DNA of 64,000 nt from assembly GCF_024703995.1 (NCBI RefSeq), contig NZ_JAMXQV010000003.1:434001-498000 (forward strand). Reading direction: 5' to 3'. The DNA comes from Amycolatopsis iheyensis (lineage in GTDB: Bacteria; Actinomycetota; Actinomycetes; Mycobacteriales; Pseudonocardiaceae). The notes under the pieces are model-generated. The model had not been told where the DNA came from. It saw only the letters and a list, made by a program, of their open reading frames with translations, and searched no databases. The position numbers and the translations under genes were made by a program. Below are positions 60,788-64,000 of the stretch, piece after piece (the first letter of the stretch is position 1; each line of letters starts with the position of its first letter).

Positions 60788-60806
60788 TGATGCCCTCCGG
60801 GCATCA
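60788..60806 (+). terminator. Short hairpin after the acyl-CoA dehydrogenase gene
   Basis: TGATGCCC (60788-60795) and GGGCATCA (60799-60806) are perfect 8-base arms with a 3-base loop, seven bases after the stop at 60781. No T-run follows. Confidence 0.55.
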
Positions 60807-60886
60807 CAGAGCGCGGAACAGGTCTTGGACGTCCGGTGCCTGAGCGGGTCAAGGTGGAAAGCGACTCGACAGGAAAGAGGACAGCG

Positions 60887-61747
60887 ATGAGGGTCTTCAT
60901 CACGGGCGGTTCGGGCTACATCGGCCGCGCGACGGTCGCCGAACTGGTTCGACGCGGACACACCGTGGAAGCGCTTGCGCGCAGCGAAGGCGCGGCGGAG
61001 AAGGTCGTCGCGGCCGGTGCAAAGGCCGTCCGCGGGGGCCTGGCCGACCTCGAGGTCCTCAACCACGCCGCAGCTCGGGCCGAGGCGGTGATCCACCTCG
61101 CCCAAGCCACCAGCGGGGCGGAAGACCTGGCCGCCGCCAAGGCGATGCAGGACGGTGTCGGCGGTGGCACCTACGTGCACACCGGGGGCAGCTGGGTTTA
61201 CGGCGACACCGCCGGCGTGGCCGACGAAACCGCGCCGTGGAACCCGCCCGCGCTCGTCGCGTGGCGCAAGCCGGTCGAGGACGCAGTGCTGGCCCGGGCG
61301 GCCGAGGGTGGCCGGCCGGTCGTCGTCCAGCCGGGCCTGCTCTACGGCGGTGACAACCGCCTGATCGACCTCTTCCTCGTCCGGCCGGGCAAGGAAATCG
61401 GCGCGATTCCTTACATCGGCGACGGCGGCAACCACTGGGCTCTGATCCACCTCGACGACCTCGCGACGCTGTACGTGGCCGCGCTGTCGGCCCCGGCCGG
61501 GTCGGTGTACCTCGGCGTGGGCGGGGTCAACCCGACGGCCAAGGAGGTCGCCGAAGCCTGTTCCCGCGCCGCGGGTCTGGCAGGGAAGACGACCTCGATC
61601 ACGCTCGAACAGGCTCGCGAGCAGATGGGCCCGATCGCGGACGCGTTCCAGCTCGACCAGCAGCTCACTTCCGCGAAGGCGCAGCGCGAGCTGGGCTGGA
61701 CGCCGACCCGTACCGACCCGCTGAGCGTCTTCGCCGCGGGCGGATGA
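60887..61747 (+). CDS. NAD-dependent epimerase/dehydratase-like protein
   Basis: ATG 60887 follows GAAAGAGG by six bases. The 286-residue extended SDR starts with the nucleotide-binding GGSGYIGRA. It has HLAQ near residue 66 where many members show HLAA, GGSWVYG near 102, a V-Q-PG-LYGGD segment near 145, and lacks a clear YxxxK (WRKPVED takes that place). Thus catalytic dehydrogenase or epimerase activity is uncertain; many such proteins are poorly characterised oxidoreductases. There is no membrane segment. It is a single-gene unit ending in a strong hairpin. Confidence 0.82.
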   Translation: MRVFITGGSGYIGRATVAELVRRGHTVEALARSEGAAEKVVAAGAKAVRGGLADLEVLNHAAARAEAVIHLAQATSGAEDLAAAKAMQDGVGGGTYVHTGGSWVYGDTAGVADETAPWNPPALVAWRKPVEDAVLARAAEGGRPVVVQPGLLYGGDNRLIDLFLVRPGKEIGAIPYIGDGGNHWALIHLDDLATLYVAALSAPAGSVYLGVGGVNPTAKEVAEACSRAAGLAGKTTSITLEQAREQMGPIADAFQLDQQLTSAKAQRELGWTPTRTDPLSVFAAGG

Positions 61748-61785
61748 CCGGTGCCGCGCCGCCCCGGAAAGCGGCGCGGCACCGG
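61748..61785. terminator. Strong bidirectional terminator hairpin between epimerase and pntB
   Basis: Arms 61748-61762 and 61771-61785 are a perfect 15-base inverted repeat with an 8-base loop ending in AAA. It lies directly between the convergent stops at 61747 and 61790. Confidence 0.8.
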
Positions 61786-61789
61786 GCAG

Positions 61790-63214
61790 TCAGCCCACGG
61801 GGGTCCGGGCGGGAAGCGCGGCCAGGATGTCCTGGACGCGGTCCTTGGCGTCGCCGAAGAGCATTTGGCTGTTGTCGCGGAAGAACAACGGGTTCTGCAC
61901 GCCCGCGTAGCCCGTGGCCATGGACCGCTTGAACACCACCACGTCACCCGCTTCCCAGACCCGCAGCACCGGCATGCCCGCGATCGGGCTGCCCGGGTCC
62001 TCGGACGCGGCCGGGTTCACCGTGTCGTTGGCGCCGATGACCAGGACGACGTCGGTCTCCGCGAAGTCGTCGTTGATCTCGTCCATCTCCAGCACGATGT
62101 CGTAGGGCACCTTGGCCTCGGCGAGCAGCACGTTCATGTGCCCGGGCAGCCGCCCGGCGACCGGGTGCACCCCGAAGCGGACCTCGACGCCCCGGTCCCG
62201 CAGGCGCCGGGTCAGGTCCGCCACCGGACCCTGCGCCTGCGCGACCGCCATGCCGTACCCGGGCGTGATGATCACCGACCGGGCGTCGGCGAGGAGCTCG
62301 GCCACGCCGGCGGCGTCGACCTCGCGGTGCTCGCCCGCCACCTCCGCCGACCCGGTCGCCGCGGGCGCGCCGAAGCCACCGGCGATCACGGAGATGAAGG
62401 ACCGGTTCATCGCCTTGCACATGATGTAGGACAGGTACGCACCCGAGGAGCCGACGAGTGCGCCCGTGATGATCAGCAAGTCGTTGCCCAGCAGGAAGCC
62501 CGACGCCGCGGCCGCCCAGCCCGAGTAGCTGTTGAGCATGGAGACGACCACCGGCATGTCCCCGCCGCCGATCGAGGCGACCAGGTGCACGCCGAGCAGC
62601 AGCGCCAGCAGCGTCACCACCGACAGCAACCAGACGCCCGGGCTGAGCACGAAGAACACGGTCAGCACGGCGAAAGCGACCAGCGCGCCGAGGTTGAGCA
62701 CGTTCTTGCCGGGCAGCTGCAACGGCTGGGACGCGATCCGCGCCGAGAGCTTGAGGTAGGCCACGATCGACCCGGTGAAGGTCACCGCGCCGATGAACAC
62801 GCCGATCACGACCTCGGCGTGGTGGATGCCCAGCAGCGAACCCGTCAGCTCGGTGGCGGTGCTGCCGGCTTCGACTTCGAGGAAGCCGTTCCAGCCGACG
62901 AGCACCGCGGCCAGGCCGACGAAGCTGTGCATCAGGGCGATCAGCTCGGGCATGCCGGTCATCTCGACCACCCGCGCGCGCCACAGGCCGATGGCCGCGC
63001 CGATCACGAGCGCCACCAGCAGCAGGGTGATGCCGAGCCCGGAGGCGGCCCCGAGGGCGGTGGCGGCGGTCGCGACCAAGGCGATCACCATGCCGGCGAT
63101 GCCGAAGCGGAGGCCGCGGCGGGACGTCTCGTGCTTGGCGAGCCCGGCGAGGCTGGCCACGAACAGCAGGGCGGCGATGAGGTAGGCCGCCGTCTTCCAG
63201 GTTTCCGCGTGCAC
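61790..63214 (-). CDS. pntB: Proton-translocating NAD(P) transhydrogenase subunit beta
   Basis: This 474-residue protein has eight or nine membrane segments in the first 280 residues, including [19 protein letters not shown] and [19 protein letters not shown] with the conserved His. A soluble NADP(H)-binding domain III follows ([14 protein letters not shown] near residue 315, [32 protein letters not shown] near 400). PntB with PntA moves hydride from NADH to NADP+ driven by proton entry across the cytoplasmic membrane, giving NADPH. It starts four bases after the pntA stop, so they are one operon. Confidence 0.95.
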   Translation of the reverse strand: MHAETWKTAAYLIAALLFVASLAGLAKHETSRRGLRFGIAGMVIALVATAATALGAASGLGITLLLVALVIGAAIGLWRARVVEMTGMPELIALMHSFVGLAAVLVGWNGFLEVEAGSTATELTGSLLGIHHAEVVIGVFIGAVTFTGSIVAYLKLSARIASQPLQLPGKNVLNLGALVAFAVLTVFFVLSPGVWLLSVVTLLALLLGVHLVASIGGGDMPVVVSMLNSYSGWAAAASGFLLGNDLLIITGALVGSSGAYLSYIMCKAMNRSFISVIAGGFGAPAATGSAEVAGEHREVDAAGVAELLADARSVIITPGYGMAVAQAQGPVADLTRRLRDRGVEVRFGVHPVAGRLPGHMNVLLAEAKVPYDIVLEMDEINDDFAETDVVLVIGANDTVNPAASEDPGSPIAGMPVLRVWEAGDVVVFKRSMATGYAGVQNPLFFRDNSQMLFGDAKDRVQDILAALPARTPVG

Positions 63215-63218
63215 GGGC

Positions 63219-64000
63219 TCAGCTCCTCGAGAACATCGACAGCATCCGGCGGGTCACCGCGAAGCCACCGACGACGTTGATGGCGGCCAGCAGCACCGCG
63301 GCGGTGGCCAGGACGGTGGTCAGCGCGCCGCCGCCGGTGATCTGCAGGATCGCGCCGACGACGATGATCCCGGAGATGGCGTTGGTGACCGACATCAACG
63401 GCGTGTGCAGCGCGTGGTGCACGTTGCCGATCACGTAGAAGCCGATGACGATCGCGAGCACGAACACCGTCAGGTGCCCGGCCAGCTCGGGAGGCGCGAA
63501 CGCCGACGCCAGGAACAGTGCCACGCCGCCCAGCCCGGCGCCCGCCACCCGCGGCCACGGCGAACGGGGCTTTTCCGGCTCCGCTTCCGCCTGCGGGGCC
63601 GGCGCCGCCTGCGGGGCCGCGCTCACCGAGACCGGGGGAGGCGGCCACAGGACCTCGCCGTCTCGGACCACCGTCAGCCCGCGCTGCACGGCGTCGTCGA
63701 AGTCGAGGGTGAGCCGGCCGTCCTTCTCGGGGGTGAGCAGCTTCAGCAGGTTGACCACGTTCGTGCCGTAGAGCTGCGAGGCCTGCGCGGGCAGCCGGGC
63801 GGGCAGGTCGGTGTAGCCGATGATCGTCACGCCGTTGCCGGTGGTGACGACCTCGCCGGCCACGGTGCCCGCCACGTTGCCGCCCTGGGCGGCGGCCATG
63901 TCCACGATCACGCTGCCCGGCTTCATCGAGGCGACCTGCTCGGCCGTCATCAGCTTCGGCGCGGGCCGGCCCGGGATGAGGGCGGTCGTGATCACGATGT
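63219..64000 (-). CDS. pntA: NAD(P) transhydrogenase subunit alpha, C-terminal part (cut by window edge)
   Basis: The gene continues beyond base 64000; 260 codons are visible. The visible part begins with [18 protein letters not shown], the end of the NAD(H)-binding domain I, with [13 protein letters not shown] following. A Pro/Ala-rich linker follows (about 63580-63660), then three membrane helices ending with [13 protein letters not shown]. The soluble and membrane parts are fused here, as in the long alpha subunit, rather than split in two genes as in some other bacteria. It is upstream of pntB with a four-base gap. Confidence 0.95.
   Translation of the reverse strand, partial: IVITTALIPGRPAPKLMTAEQVASMKPGSVIVDMAAAQGGNVAGTVAGEVVTTGNGVTIIGYTDLPARLPAQASQLYGTNVVNLLKLLTPEKDGRLTLDFDDAVQRGLTVVRDGEVLWPPPPVSVSAAPQAAPAPQAEAEPEKPRSPWPRVAGAGLGGVALFLASAFAPPELAGHLTVFVLAIVIGFYVIGNVHHALHTPLMSVTNAISGIIVVGAILQITGGGALTTVLATAAVLLAAINVVGGFAVTRRMLSMFSRS

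Overview
The window is very GC-rich throughout, with strong third-position GC bias, GTG and TTG starts, and gene families typical of actinomycetes (LAL-type LuxR regulators, MbtH, DesK/NarL-type two-component pair, SigG-like ECF factor). It looks like the chromosome of a Pseudonocardiaceae-type actinomycete such as Amycolatopsis. That placement is inferred from style, not from a marker gene.

Left flank (1-4.7 kb): the start of a FabG-like SDR gene running off the edge, a small secreted protein, a secreted NlpC/P60 peptidase, a decayed SDR pseudogene and a C-terminal-HTH ArsR-type regulator.

Core (4.7-38 kb): a nonribosomal peptide cluster. A leftward operon encodes P450, MbtH, a PhyH-type dioxygenase and a zinc alcohol dehydrogenase. 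The P450/mbtH and dioxygenase/dehydrogenase junctions have stop/start overlaps, and 41 bases separate mbtH from the dioxygenase. Opposite it run NRPS1 (A-MT-T-C-A-T-C-A-T-C), a second PhyH-type dioxygenase, NRPS2 (C-A-T-C-A-T-C) and NRPS3 (A-MT-T-C-A-T-C-A-T-TE); a CitE-like lyase gene lies inverted between them. There are eight A, eight T and eight C domains and one TE. NRPS1 and NRPS3 begin with an A domain lacking a C domain, while NRPS1 and NRPS2 end with an orphan C domain. The domains tile into eight complete modules only if the order is NRPS2 > NRPS1 > NRPS3, which is not the gene order. Pocket residues read by eye suggest acyl-(Trp/Tyr-like)-Thr-(N-Me-Trp/Tyr-like)-(Pro-like)-X-(N-Me-Phe)-(Pro-like)-(Val-like), possibly closed by TE onto Thr. 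No acyl-donor enzyme for the first C domain is visible.

Right flank of the cluster (38-44 kb): an IS481-type transposase remnant, a protein with a duplicated barrel-like half, a LAL regulator divergent from an MFS transporter, and a one-domain barrel protein coupled to the transporter. The transporter and regulator could serve the cluster, but this is only positional.

Ordinary region (44-64 kb): an XRE regulator, a secreted trypsin-like protease, a TAP-type secreted hydrolase, a DesK/NarL-type two-component pair followed by a duplicated gene tail, a second P450 beside an unrecognised 349-residue protein and a second LAL regulator, a small membrane protein, a SigG-like sigma factor, a RibD-type reductase, a probable glutarate degradation locus (LysR, class III CoA-transferase, GntR, glutaryl-CoA dehydrogenase), an NAD-dependent epimerase-like protein and the proton-translocating transhydrogenase genes pntB and pntA (cut by the window edge). 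Strong perfect hairpins sit between several convergent gene pairs.
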